Shown here piece after piece: positions 9,028 to 17,424 of a stretch of 64,000 nucleotides of DNA. Under the pieces are notes generated by a model, which worked only from the letters and a program-made list of their open reading frames with translations, did not search any database and was not told the DNA's origin. A program made the position numbers and the translations under genes. The DNA comes from DTU013 sp964512095. Lineage in GTDB: Bacteria > Bacillota > Clostridia > Acetivibrionales > DTU013. The stretch covers positions 8,864 through 72,863 of the forward strand of contig CAZEIH010000015.1 of the NCBI GenBank assembly GCA_964512095.1, in the 5' to 3' direction. Positions within the stretch are counted from its first letter, which is position 1; the number at the start of each line of letters is the position of its first letter.

Positions 9028-9432
9028 TTGAAAAAGCGGATTTTATATTTAATATTGGCAATAGTAAGCTTTGCAGTATGTGTGATGATAGTCGCATTTT
9101 TCTCTCAATGCCGCTTTATAAGAGGATTTATCGGAGATGTGATCATTATCTTTCAGATGTACTTTCTGATAAAGGTCTTTATAGATGTAAAACCGTTAAA
9201 GCTTGCTTTGTTCACTCTGATATCAGCCTTTACAGTGGAGATCCTGCAGTATTTCCGGATCATCAGCGTACTGGGGCTTGAACATAACAAAATAGCTCGC
9301 GTAGTCATAGGATCGGTTTTTGATCCTCTAGATCTGCTTGCATATTTCACAGGAGCTGTTTTGGTATATGCCATTGATAATGGGTTTTTGAACAAGCAAT
9401 TACGAACAAATAAATTGAATTCAGTACCATGA
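9028..9432 (+). CDS. DUF2809-like small membrane protein
   Basis: A 134-residue integral membrane protein with four predicted helices. The sequence resembles the DUF2809 (VanZ-like) family: SAFTVEILQYFRI (about residues 69-81) and SVFDPLDLLAYFTGA (about residues 104-118) are typical family segments. Function is unknown. The start is TTG at 9028, 8 bases after an AGAGGGG site that forms the edge of the 10-nt repeat array, so repeat length could influence expression. Confidence 0.72.
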   Translation: MKKRILYLILAIVSFAVCVMIVAFFSQCRFIRGFIGDVIIIFQMYFLIKVFIDVKPLKLALFTLISAFTVEILQYFRIISVLGLEHNKIARVVIGSVFDPLDLLAYFTGAVLVYAIDNGFLNKQLRTNKLNSVP

Positions 9433-9550
9433 GGGGATCAATTGGACGCAGGGATCATTGATAGTTCAATATGTGCAATTAGGTTTCTGCCAGGGTATCC
9501 AGGGTACTAAACAGTGAAAAAGATAAATGAGAATTATTGAGGGGGTTATT

Positions 9551-10060
9551 ATGGGAGCAAATAACATCATCACAGATAGGCTTATTATTATTCCAATGGA
9601 TTATTCATTAATGAGCGCAGTTTTGGAAAACCGTTATGAAGAATTAGGAATTCAGGGTATAAAACGCAATATTGGCTGGCCACGGCAAGATACGATCGAT
9701 ATTTTGAGCTTTATAAAAGATGAATTAAAGAATAAAGATGAAGTAAGCGGATTCTATGTATGGATGATTATAAAAAACGAAGACAGGACAATAATTGGCG
9801 ATGCAGGCTTTAAAGGTTCACCGGACGAGCAGGGGACCATTGATATCGGGTTTGGCCTGGTTGAAGATGAACAGTGTAAGGGTTATGGAACTGAAGCGGC
9901 AAAAGCTCTAATAAGCTGGGCATCTACGCAGAATGATGTAAAAAGAATTACAGCAGACTGCCTGATCAATAATTATGGATCGATGAGGGTATTGCAAAAA
10001 TGCAATATGAAGGAAACCGGCAAAGACTGCGAATCAATTTTCTGGGAATTGGTTGTATAG
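9551..10060 (+). CDS. GNAT-family N-acetyltransferase
   Basis: A 169-residue acetyltransferase of the RimJ/RimL type, which moves the acetyl group of acetyl-CoA to an amine. It opens with the typical ITDRLIIIPMD strand and carries the acetyl-CoA loop DEQCKGYGTEAAKALI (about residues 110-125) and the ADCLINNYGSMRVLQKCNM segment near the C-terminus. The start is ATG 9551, 5 bases after GAGGGGG; the ATG at 9527 lies upstream of that site. Substrate unknown. Confidence 0.85.
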   Translation: MGANNIITDRLIIIPMDYSLMSAVLENRYEELGIQGIKRNIGWPRQDTIDILSFIKDELKNKDEVSGFYVWMIIKNEDRTIIGDAGFKGSPDEQGTIDIGFGLVEDEQCKGYGTEAAKALISWASTQNDVKRITADCLINNYGSMRVLQKCNMKETGKDCESIFWELVV

Positions 10061-10077
10061 AGAACTGATGGGAGAAC

Positions 10078-11079
10078 ATGATGTTGAACAGATTTATGAA
10101 ACTTATCGCAACGATTCTAATACTGTCACTTGTGATGATATATACACTGACCTCCTGTAATACGGCAAAGGACAGGTCATATCAGGTCAAAGAGACATAC
10201 AGACTATATCTAGCAGAAGGATCAAAGGCCTATCTAATGGTTGACCTGCCGGTTAGCTATGGTTATCAGAGCATTGATGGATTAACAGTAAATAATGCCG
10301 AGGAATATCACTTTGAACAGAAGGACGGCTATCAAATTCTGCATGCCGAAGTAACAGGCGATGGCACTGAAAAGACTGTGGAGATTAATTATAACGTCGA
10401 ACTATTTAGTGGGAATCATACATGGGATATGGTCAGTAGGGATGAATATCTGAAATCTTATGGAAATATTGACTCGGATAACCAGAGAATTACTGAACAA
10501 GCCCTATCTCTTAAGGTTGAAAATGACGACTATCTTACGGCTAAAAAGATTTTAGCCTATGTCTCAAAAACAGTGAGTTTTGATAAAACCGCGACAGTAA
10601 ATCGCAAAACCCTGCCTGCGTCTGAGATTCTGGAACAAAAAACAGGAGTGTGTACCGATTATGCAAATCTTGCAACTGCCATGCTCAGGGCAGCAGGCAT
10701 CCCTTCAAAACATATCTCAGGCTTGGTTTACAACGATTTGAAGGAAGCTTCGGACTGGTCTCACACAGCTAGCAGCGGATCACACGCATGGGTAGAATTC
10801 TATGCAGATGGGAAATGGCATTTTGCAGATCCTACGTGGGGGATTTTGTATTTTGATAATTCTGACGGATACCATCTATCATACGGAACAGAGCTGGTGG
10901 ATGTAATTTCAGATGAATATAAGGTCCAATTCGATGATTTAGTGAAGAGTATGGAGGATGAGGGATATTCAATCATCGGAGCTATGACTGCCCCGCTTAG
11001 GTTTTCGGCTTTTTCGGATGATGCGAATACAATGATCGTTCCAAAGGCTACAGTGGAAAAGCTTGAGGAACAAAAGTAA
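10078..11079 (+). CDS. Transglutaminase-like domain lipoprotein
   Basis: A 333-residue secreted lipoprotein. The signal peptide ends in a lipobox-like YTLTSC (about residues 22-27). The central region contains a transglutaminase-like/papain-fold core with the Cys-His-Asp triad in order: GVCTDYANLATAMLRAAG (about residues 192-209), SHAWVEFY (about 240) and WHFADPTW (about 250). Such bacterial proteins are usually proteases or crosslinking enzymes acting on the cell surface. The start could be ATG 10078 or 10081. The next gene is another lipoprotein, 63 bases away; the two may be co-expressed. Confidence 0.82.
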   Translation: MMLNRFMKLIATILILSLVMIYTLTSCNTAKDRSYQVKETYRLYLAEGSKAYLMVDLPVSYGYQSIDGLTVNNAEEYHFEQKDGYQILHAEVTGDGTEKTVEINYNVELFSGNHTWDMVSRDEYLKSYGNIDSDNQRITEQALSLKVENDDYLTAKKILAYVSKTVSFDKTATVNRKTLPASEILEQKTGVCTDYANLATAMLRAAGIPSKHISGLVYNDLKEASDWSHTASSGSHAWVEFYADGKWHFADPTWGILYFDNSDGYHLSYGTELVDVISDEYKVQFDDLVKSMEDEGYSIIGAMTAPLRFSAFSDDANTMIVPKATVEKLEEQK

Positions 11080-11141
11080 TATTTGCTAAAAGATATAAAC
11101 TGGTCCGAAAACGAACAGAGAATCACAGGAGGTTGAATGTA

Positions 11142-12689
11142 ATGAGGAGGATTTTGGCTATAGTTATTGTGGCTTTTATGTTTACATTCTTATTTGGATG
11201 TGAAGTGAAAATTTCCACAAGAAAAAATGGGGATGAAAATGGTATAAGTAATCAAATACCCGGGGACACTTCGTTTTCATTGGATGATATTATTGATGAG
11301 CTGAAAAATCAAAAAAATGTCTCCTTGTATAGAAAGTCACCGAATAACGAGTATATAGCTTATATGGTTGGAAAAAGCAGCCCTGATTCATTTGAACCTT
11401 CGAGTCTATATATCTGGAAGGTCGATACAAAGGAACCAATCTTAACAGATATCCTTGATGAGACAGATGTATGCGATTTATGGTGGTCACCCAATAGCAG
11501 GTATTTGTTTATAGATACGGGTACATTCGTTTCGCGTAGCGGCTATTTACTTGACGTTAAAGAGATGAAAACAATTGATTCAATCGGTTATATAGGTGAG
11601 GTTTACTATTCACCTGATAGCAAAAAAATATTGTATAGTGCTTCCAGCGGAATTACGTCGAAAATAAAAGAGCAATTCATTGACCTATGTGAAATTCAGG
11701 ACCTACTAATTTATGATATAGACTCAGGAAAGGAAAAATCACTTCTGAATGGTACTGACAGTATTGATTATAGTGCACATGGGTGGCTGGATGAACAGAC
11801 TGTCAGCTATACTCAAAATGAATGGAATATATATAACGGCGAATTATCATACAACGAAACAAGCTACACATATGATTTGTTAAGTGAGAAAAGTTTTTTG
11901 ATAGCGAAAGACGATCAAGGTTATGCTGCTAAATTCAATCCAATTGTAGCTGGAGATTATCTCCTTGGAGGATATAGCCACGACAACGGATGGATAACAG
12001 CAGAAGATTTAGCCGATAGCATAAAAGGCGGTGAGGTGTACAACTGCTATGCTTTTGACAAAATGGCAGGCAAGGGTACAGGTAGCAGTGTTGAGCTGAT
12101 AGAGCCATGTGATACTGTTTCAGTAACTGTATCGTGTGAAAATGATTATTTGGTGGCAGTATCTGGTGAATGGAATGCGTTACCTAGGGTTCCTATATCA
12201 CAGGGTACAGACAATGAAATATATAAGAAGGTTATCAAGGATTTTCTAGCAGAGAATGGGCTTGCTGATACAGAGGCAGTCATTAGACAAAATTACAGGA
12301 TAGATATTGATGGAGACGGAGTAGACGAGGTTTTGATATGGGCTTCCAATATGGACTTTGATTATATTGATATAATGGGTAAGAAAGGACAGTACTCGAT
12401 TATACTGTTAAGAAGGCTAGTTGACGGTGAAGTCAAAAACATTCCAGTCACATGTGAGATATATACTGAAGATTACAGTGAGGACTACAATGATGACTTC
12501 TATACTAGTCCCGATTTTACTCTGGCTCTGGCTTACATAGATAAGATAAGAGCAATTGCTGATGTCAACGGTGATGGCAAGATGGAGGTTATAGTTGATA
12601 GCAGATATTATGAAGGACATTTTGTCGTAGTATATGAGCTGCAGAATGATAAATTGGTGCTTGTTATCAGCAATGGATGGGGAGTATAG
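11142..12689 (+). CDS. Lipoprotein with beta-propeller-like and Asp-rich calcium-loop segments
   Basis: A 515-residue putative lipoprotein. The start is ATG 11142, 9 bases after CAGGAGG (11126-11132); the in-frame TTG at 11133 abuts that site. The signal peptide ends in FLFGC. The N-terminal half has WD40/TolB-like short repeats (SPNNEYIAY, SPNSRYLFID, SPDSKKILYS), suggesting a partial beta-propeller. The C-terminal part carries two Asp-rich loops of the calcium-binding type (DIDGDGVDEV about residue 390 and DVNGDGKMEV about 475). Function unknown. It overlaps the ribosome site of the next gene. Confidence 0.65.
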   Translation: MRRILAIVIVAFMFTFLFGCEVKISTRKNGDENGISNQIPGDTSFSLDDIIDELKNQKNVSLYRKSPNNEYIAYMVGKSSPDSFEPSSLYIWKVDTKEPILTDILDETDVCDLWWSPNSRYLFIDTGTFVSRSGYLLDVKEMKTIDSIGYIGEVYYSPDSKKILYSASSGITSKIKEQFIDLCEIQDLLIYDIDSGKEKSLLNGTDSIDYSAHGWLDEQTVSYTQNEWNIYNGELSYNETSYTYDLLSEKSFLIAKDDQGYAAKFNPIVAGDYLLGGYSHDNGWITAEDLADSIKGGEVYNCYAFDKMAGKGTGSSVELIEPCDTVSVTVSCENDYLVAVSGEWNALPRVPISQGTDNEIYKKVIKDFLAENGLADTEAVIRQNYRIDIDGDGVDEVLIWASNMDFDYIDIMGKKGQYSIILLRRLVDGEVKNIPVTCEIYTEDYSEDYNDDFYTSPDFTLALAYIDKIRAIADVNGDGKMEVIVDSRYYEGHFVVVYELQNDKLVLVISNGWGV

Positions 12690-12703
12690 AGGGGTGTCTA
12701 CAC

Positions 12704-13132
12704 ATGTTTATGTACATATTTTCAATATTTTTTATTGTCGCATCTAATGTGATGTACAATATCAGTCAGAAATCGACGCCAGAGAAGGCGAATCCTTTTG
12801 CTGCGCTGCTGGTGACATATATAACAGCTATTGTCATAACTGGCATAGCTCTTATATTTTTCAGGCCGGAAAAGGGTTTGGTGGAATCTGTCAAAGACCT
12901 CAATTGGACAAGCATTGTCCTTGGAATTTCGATAATAGGACTTGAATTCGGATATCTGATGGCATACAGGGCAGGCTGGAATATTAGTGTAGGTTCTCTT
13001 GTTGCAAATATAATCCTAGCGCTGATACTGATTCCCATAGGAATATTGTTTTTCAAAGAACAGTTTGGATTGACTAAAGTTCTTGGTTCAATATTCTGCA
13101 TTGTTGGATTGATATTGATAAACAAAAATTAG
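12704..13132 (+). CDS. Small four-helix DMT/EamA-like membrane protein
   Basis: A 142-residue hydrophobic protein with four to five membrane helices, the size of a single EamA repeat or a small multidrug resistance protein. It ends LGSIFCIVGLILINKN, like half-size DMT proteins that work as dimers. The start is ATG 12704, 9 bases after AGAGGGG (12688-12694), which itself overlaps the stop of the preceding lipoprotein gene, so the two genes are coupled. A longer reading from ATG 12677 would overlap that gene and is less likely. Substrate unknown. Confidence 0.7.
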   Translation: MFMYIFSIFFIVASNVMYNISQKSTPEKANPFAALLVTYITAIVITGIALIFFRPEKGLVESVKDLNWTSIVLGISIIGLEFGYLMAYRAGWNISVGSLVANIILALILIPIGILFFKEQFGLTKVLGSIFCIVGLILINKN

Positions 13133-13181
13133 TACATGAAGAGGAATTTTTGATAGTAGGAACGGGGAGTGAAAAGAGCTT

Positions 13182-13364
13182 ATGGCAGGAAATGTAAACT
13201 GTGAACATTGCATAAACTATGAGTACGATGAGGAATATGGCTGCTGTGTGTGTCTGGTCGATTTGGATGAAGATGAATACTGTAGGTTTCTGCAGAGATC
13301 ATTTGATAGCTGTCCGTATTTTCAGTTCAATGATGAATACAAAACTGTCAGGAAACAGATGTGA
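13182..13364 (+). CDS. DUF6472 family small Cys-rich protein
   Basis: A 60-residue acidic protein with seven cysteines, resembling the DUF6472 family seen in Clostridia (NCEHCINY..., ending CPYFQFNDEYKTVRKQM). The spacing of the cysteines (CxxC near the N-terminus, CCVC in the middle, further single cysteines) suggests a small metal-binding fold. Full length for the family. No function is known. Confidence 0.72.
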   Translation: MAGNVNCEHCINYEYDEEYGCCVCLVDLDEDEYCRFLQRSFDSCPYFQFNDEYKTVRKQM

Positions 13365-13408
13365 TACGTAGAATGATGTAAAATGATGTAAAATGATGTA
13401 AGTAGATG

Positions 13409-13500
13409 AGATCATGAGCTGTTGTCTTGGAGAAAACGGCTCATATATGGGTATCTTTACGGAGTCTGGTGATAAAACCGGTCAATAACCTAATGGGAAC
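13409..13500 (+). pseudogene. Deleted remnant of a YjbR/MmcQ-like gene region
   Basis: Bases 13409-13445 resemble the first 40 bases of the YjbR gene at 18211 (ATCATGAGCTGTTGTCTTGG versus ATCATTAGCTATTGTCTTGG). Bases 13446-13500 resemble sequence downstream of that gene near 18605-18645 (AGTCTGGTGATAAAACCGGT versus AGTCTAGTGATAAAACGGTC). This is what a duplicated copy with the gene body deleted would look like. The comparison was made by eye. Confidence 0.5.
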
Positions 13501-13527
13501 ATTTTTATAATCGACTCGTCTATTTGT

Positions 13528-13650
13528 TTATCTATGTCATCAGAAGACGCCGACCTCTATAGGTCGCGATTAATGAAGACGAATTAATTAACTTCCTTGG
13601 TGAGGTGGAGTTCAGTCTCCACCTCACTCCCTGAGCGAAGCGAATTGACT
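13528..13650 (+). repeat. Dispersed hairpin element, copy 2
   Basis: A full-length copy, forward orientation. In the second hairpin both arms carry a matched change (GTGAGGTGGAG with CTCCACCTCAC instead of GTCAGG with CCTGAC), so pairing is kept by a double compensatory substitution. The first hairpin is shortened (GACCTCTATAGGTC). Confidence 0.88.
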
Positions 13651-13670
13651 AGAATTTTTGTGAGGTGTTT

Positions 13671-15236
13671 ATGGTGAAGAGAATAACAGTGACTTTAGTA
13701 TTATTGTTGTCGATACTCATGGTGATGTCGGGGTGCAATAAAGTAAATGTGTTACCAACTGCAGGTAACACTTACGAGGGGAGCATTGACGGAGTTGCTG
13801 ATGGAACACCAGAAACAGGAACAGACGAAGTGGGAGCGACAGAAGCGGGAACAATAGAAACGGGATTAGCTGATGGAGAAGCAGAAGCGGGGACAATAGA
13901 TGCGGGATTAGCGGAAACGGGAACAGACGACGCAGGAACAGACGAAGTGGGAGCGACAGATGGAAAAGTCGAAGGAAACTCTGAAAATACGAGAGAAGGT
14001 CCTGCGGAAGTTATAGAGGATGTTTCAAAGGAAGATAACGTAGATAATGGCACTGACACCGGTAGCAAAGAAACATCATATAAGCTGAAAGAACCGGAAT
14101 TTTTAAAGCTTGAAAGCATTTCTCTCAATAGCTTGGCAGAGGATTATATCAACCTATCTGATGATGAATTCAGTAAACGCTATTCTGATGAAAAGCTTTG
14201 GGAGCTGGGCGCATTCGACAGGTTGCTGTTTACAGGGCGTGCTAAAGGAAAAATAATTGGAAATATCGGCATAGGCAGTACGCTTCAGCAAGTCCTTGAT
14301 ACATTCAGCAAATGCCAGTTTGGTACAGAAGAAATCATCGATAAAGCTTCAGGTGTTCATGAGAAATACAGTCTCTATGGCTATAAAACCAGAGATTTCT
14401 ATTTCACCTTCCAAGTCAATTCTGATACAAAGCTGGTGGAGAGCATCTGTTTTAGGAAGAGATATGTTTTACCTGATGAAGTTAGTGATATGCTTGTTGT
14501 TTTATCAGAGTATGGTGATTGGTATGGAGGTAATCTTACAGGCGAGATAACGGATCTGTGGGAGAAATACTTTGAAAATGATAGGATCAAGCTCACACAG
14601 TGGGGCAGAGGCTCGATGACTATGATTTGTGACTATGGTTTCACTACCACCGCAGGCTTTGATCTGTCATATGGTGTATATGGTGACTATACCGGTGATA
14701 TACCAGTGCTTCCTTCCAGGTCTAGCGAGTGGGGCGAAGGGACTTATGATCCCATCACAGTTTTTGAACTTGATTATCCTGAGTCTATGATATATAGAAT
14801 ATACAGCTATCTAGCTGAACAGGAGGATGTAATCAAACATAGTAATGGGATGCTGTCGCCAGATGGATGTGTGTATGCGTATGCTGTTGAAGGAAATTGG
14901 CTTGATATACGGTCTTCTAGGCTTTATGAATCGGCCCATGTAGTATTCCACAGTATGGATGGTCGGTTCCCCGATAAGCATCTGTATTTTGGGCATTTTT
15001 CCTCACTGGTAGGGTTCATTGGAGACCGTTACTTTGTCGAGACAAATATGATGGGATTGCATGTGGTGGATCTGAAGGACTGGAGCACCGTATACAGAGA
15101 AGACACAGTAGATGGCGGATATGATCTGAGATTGGATGAGAAAAACAAAAGGATTCTTGATTCTGAGGGGAACATCTGGTATACATATGAGTTTGATTCC
15201 TCCGGAGGAATTAAAGTGTACAAGGTCGATAAGTAA
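13671..15236 (+). CDS. Large lipoprotein with a degenerate Gly/Thr/Glu repeat linker
   Basis: A 521-residue lipoprotein of unknown function. The start is placed at ATG 13671 just after TGAGGTG. The signal sequence ends in VMSGC. Residues about 40-105 form a repetitive linker of short units such as ETGTDEVGATEAGT and GLAETGTDDAGT, encoded by degenerate 9-15 base repeats. It is followed by a large C-terminal domain of mixed strands without recognisable catalytic motifs. The linker probably spans the cell wall, holding the domain away from the membrane. It follows repeat-element copy 2. Confidence 0.65.
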   Translation: MVKRITVTLVLLLSILMVMSGCNKVNVLPTAGNTYEGSIDGVADGTPETGTDEVGATEAGTIETGLADGEAEAGTIDAGLAETGTDDAGTDEVGATDGKVEGNSENTREGPAEVIEDVSKEDNVDNGTDTGSKETSYKLKEPEFLKLESISLNSLAEDYINLSDDEFSKRYSDEKLWELGAFDRLLFTGRAKGKIIGNIGIGSTLQQVLDTFSKCQFGTEEIIDKASGVHEKYSLYGYKTRDFYFTFQVNSDTKLVESICFRKRYVLPDEVSDMLVVLSEYGDWYGGNLTGEITDLWEKYFENDRIKLTQWGRGSMTMICDYGFTTTAGFDLSYGVYGDYTGDIPVLPSRSSEWGEGTYDPITVFELDYPESMIYRIYSYLAEQEDVIKHSNGMLSPDGCVYAYAVEGNWLDIRSSRLYESAHVVFHSMDGRFPDKHLYFGHFSSLVGFIGDRYFVETNMMGLHVVDLKDWSTVYREDTVDGGYDLRLDEKNKRILDSEGNIWYTYEFDSSGGIKVYKVDK

Positions 15237-15541
15237 ATGGAAGGGCAAGGGAGCACATAAGCTTGATGTTATTGCACTTGAGGAGATATTGGAATTCCAT
15301 TCGCGCATTATATTTGCTAACTGTAATATCTGCATTATCAATCCCTAGAGTTTTGTTTCCGATGACAGTTTCAAAACAAGGAATATTCCACATTATTGCA
15401 GCTGATGAATAACTTAAATAACCATCCATGATATTATTTTACACTACAGTGTGCAAAATTCCAACTTTTGGGCAATAATTTTGATTAAAATTAAGAATAA
15501 AGAGTAATGATGCTACATAATACAGGTTTCAAGTTTTGCAC
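15237..15541. other. Gene-poor stretch left of the IS3 element
   Basis: No working gene. It contains the possible minus-strand gene fragment (15240-15429), AT-rich sequence, and the left copy of a 20-base direct repeat (15515-15534) that brackets the IS. Confidence 0.5.
15240..15429 (-). pseudogene. Possible N-terminal fragment of an AbiEi-like/SHTSA-type protein
   Basis: On the minus strand a short frame reads MDGYLSYSSAAIMWNIP, later KYNARMEFQYLL and CSLALPF. This pattern (a Y-x-SYSSA-x-W start and a C-[SA]-L-x-LP segment about 60 residues on) resembles the start of AbiEi-like or related proteins of defence and toxin-antitoxin loci. The frame then diverges and stops, so only a fragment remains. 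There is no ribosome site. The match is from memory of the motif pattern and is uncertain. Confidence 0.3.
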
Positions 15542-15566
15542 TAGTCAACAAAAAGTAGACACATTT

Positions 15567-16433
15567 TTAAACTGTAGTCACCTGATTTCCGAGATGATAC
15601 TCCCTGTATTGTTTCGGAGTCAGGTAATTTAAAGAGTAAGCAGGTCTCTCATCATTGAAGAACATAATGTAATCAGCAATTTCCTCATCGATATCCCTGT
15701 CACCGGTTATGTGCATATCCGTAAATATCTCTGCCTTTATCCAGCCATTTATTGCCTCCATGGCGCCATTATCTGTCGGTGTACCTGCCCGCGACATCGA
15801 GTGGGTGATATGGTACAAGGGAAGCAAATCGTTAAAGCTCTTGGATGCATAGACGCTACCTTGGTCGGTATGCAGGACCATCTCTAGATCCGGATAGTTC
15901 TTCTTTATGTCAATGAGGCCGTTTAACCCGCTAGTATATGTCATCCTGTCTCCACGTCTGGAGGACAGGGAATAGGATAATATTTCATTGTTCCAGATGT
16001 CCATGTACAGTGCGAGCTCATAATAAGTCCCCTTAAGGTAAAAAGCTGTCATATCGCTGACAACACATTGCAGCGGTCCATCAACGTTCAGGCCTGCGGC
16101 CATAAGGTTAGGATATGCCTTGTAAGGATCTCCAGATTTCTTGTATCTGTAATGTTTTGACTGACTCATAATCCCAGCCGTTTTACAGCACTTGTGCGCA
16201 TACTGATCAGACACCTTAAGCCCTGTATCTATGCGAATCTTGGCATTCAGCCATCTGTAACCATGTGAAGGATATTTCTCATGGTATTCCCTAAATAGCG
16301 CGAGGTCACTGACAAAGGACGTCAGACGCTTTGAAGGATGTTCAAGTCGTTTCTTCCACTTATAGAAACCGCTCCTATTCACATGTATTACATCACAGAG
16401 CTTCTTCACAGGAAACTGTCCGGAGAGTTCCAT
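15567..16433 (-). CDS. IS3-family transposase OrfB (DDE integrase)
   Basis: The catalytic part of an IS3 transposase, 288 residues from ATG. An N-terminal HTH_21-like region (VNRSGFYKWKKR) is followed by an rve core with the DDE triad visible: first D in VVSDMTAFY (about residue 130), second D in HTDQGSVY (about 190), and E in NGAMEAINGWIKAE (about 224-237). The C-terminus (YNxxRPAYSLNYLTPKQYRE type) is complete. The OrfB frame stays open upstream of its ATG into the end of orfA, in the -1 frame, as expected if an OrfAB fusion is made by programmed frameshifting. Confidence 0.93.
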   Translation of the reverse strand: MELSGQFPVKKLCDVIHVNRSGFYKWKKRLEHPSKRLTSFVSDLALFREYHEKYPSHGYRWLNAKIRIDTGLKVSDQYAHKCCKTAGIMSQSKHYRYKKSGDPYKAYPNLMAAGLNVDGPLQCVVSDMTAFYLKGTYYELALYMDIWNNEILSYSLSSRRGDRMTYTSGLNGLIDIKKNYPDLEMVLHTDQGSVYASKSFNDLLPLYHITHSMSRAGTPTDNGAMEAINGWIKAEIFTDMHITGDRDIDEEIADYIMFFNDERPAYSLNYLTPKQYREYHLGNQVTTV

Positions 16434-16435
16434 AA

Positions 16436-16798
16436 CTATTTCGTATTCTTGTTGCTTAAAATAATGAACTCCTTGTTTGCACCATCCCCTTTCACTTCGT
16501 AGCCTTTTTTTGCCCGTAGCTCATTGGCCTTGGATTTTATCAGTTCGTTAATAAGTTCTTCCTTTGACATTGCCTGATAAGCTTCCATGTCCTTCGCTTC
16601 ACTGGCTACTTTTGTGGGGCATGTCGAATCCTTATACGACCCTCTGACCGTTATGCCCACTGATTGCTTGTAATCCTGAATATAGATATCTAGCAAAGAA
16701 CGACCAATATTATACTTTTCCATTGCCTCATTGCGGGTGAGTTCCTTTGTATATACCTGTCGTCCAATGTCTATTCTTTCTTCCGTTGTGAATCTCAT
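16436..16798 (-). CDS. IS3-family OrfA (HTH DNA-binding protein)
   Basis: A 120-residue protein with an N-terminal helix-turn-helix (TTEERIDIGRQVYTKELTRNEAM) and a charged C-terminal helix. In IS3 elements OrfA binds the terminal repeats and is joined to OrfB by -1 frameshifting. The start has a good site: on the minus strand AGGAGGTGTC precedes ATG 16796-16798. The stop (TAG) lies 2 bases from the OrfB ATG. It appears complete. Confidence 0.88.
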   Translation of the reverse strand: MRFTTEERIDIGRQVYTKELTRNEAMEKYNIGRSLLDIYIQDYKQSVGITVRGSYKDSTCPTKVASEAKDMEAYQAMSKEELINELIKSKANELRAKKGYEVKGDGANKEFIILSNKNTK

Positions 16799-17150
16799 TT
16801 GACACCTCCTGAATTACATTTTCGTAGCTATGATTACTTCTTTTCTGAATCGTACTCCTATCAGAAATGATTGTCTACAAAAATTGGGTTGGTGTCTACT
16901 TTTAGCTTACCACTTCACATAATACAGGTTTCAAGTGCATTATTGGGCCAAAAGAGTAGAAATACAAAGCAAATGGTGCCCAGAACTTAAAATTCTGCAC
17001 ACCGTGATTCTTTTTCATGTTATGTACCGCAATAACTGTACAGCGGCATTCTGTGAAAACAACTATCCGAAAGCGGCGAATTTGTACAGCTCTATCTTTG
17101 GGGAAATAACACTAGAAAACCATATTCCCGCCTCTTTCAAGGCAAGAAGT

Positions 17151-17272
17151 TTATCTATGTCTTCATTCATCGTCGACCTCTAAGGTCGGCGATGAATGAA
17201 GACGAACTAATTAACTTCCTTGGTCAGGCGGCGTTCAGTCTCCACCTGAATCCCTGAGCGAAGCGAATTGAC
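17151..17272 (+). repeat. Dispersed hairpin element, copy 3
   Basis: Near full-length, forward orientation. The first segment is altered: the TTCAGAAGAC segment is replaced by a second copy of ATTCATCG, so GATGAATGAAGAC pairs with GTCTTCATTCATC around the stem GTCGACCT-CTA-AGGTCGGC. The second hairpin has two mismatches (GTCAGGCGGCG against CTCCACCTGAA). Confidence 0.85.
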
Positions 17273-17375
17273 TTGTGATATAGATTGTATCAGGCTCTAT
17301 GCATCTAATACTGGTGATTACCAATTATCACAATAACCCGGGGAGAACTTTTGTAGCACAGATGGAGTCTAAGCA

Positions 17376-17411
17376 ACAAGTATAGAGACAAGTATAGAGA
17401 CAAGTATAGAG
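17376..17411. repeat. 12-nt tandem repeat, three units
   Basis: Three perfect copies of ACAAGTATAGAG, ending next to the AAAGGGTG ribosome site of the lipoprotein gene at 17425. It matches the pattern of other short arrays in this window that end at a ribosome site. Confidence 0.85.
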
Positions 17412-17424
17412 AAAGGGTGATTAG

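Larger units (their letters stand above)
13365..13670. other. Intergenic region with three layers of repeat
   Basis: About 306 bases without a working gene. It holds a short 10-nt array (AAAATGATGT, 13369-13402), a deleted remnant of the YjbR-like gene region (13409-13500) and copy 2 of the dispersed hairpin element (13528-13650). Confidence 0.6.
15542..16912 (-). mobile_element. IS3-family insertion sequence
   Basis: An intact-looking IS of about 1.37 kb with two overlapping-frame genes (orfA, orfB) on the minus strand. The subterminal inverted repeat AAAAGTAGACAC is perfect (15551-15562 and 16892-16903); the outer bases match only partly, so the exact tips are estimated. A 20-base direct repeat (ACATAATACAGGTTTCAAGT) brackets it at 15515-15534 and 16917-16936. 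That is far longer than the 3-5 base target duplications usual for IS3 and does not touch the estimated tips. Confidence 0.88.
16913..17424. other. Gene-poor stretch right of the IS3 element
   Basis: Contains the right copy of the 20-base direct repeat (16917-16936), about 200 bases of unrecognised sequence with a chance frame, copy 3 of the dispersed hairpin element (17151-17272), and a 12-nt tandem triplet (17376-17411) ahead of the next gene. No supported gene. Confidence 0.55.

Noticed and set aside
8779..9097. Long minus-strand frames of repeating MLFYAVLCCS-like sequence
   Set aside because: They are the translation of the 10-nt repeat, open in all three frames because the unit has no stop. 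They cross the N gap and have no start signals.
16935..17183. An 82-residue frame right of the IS3 element
   Set aside because: No ribosome site, no recognisable domain, and it runs into repeat copy 3.
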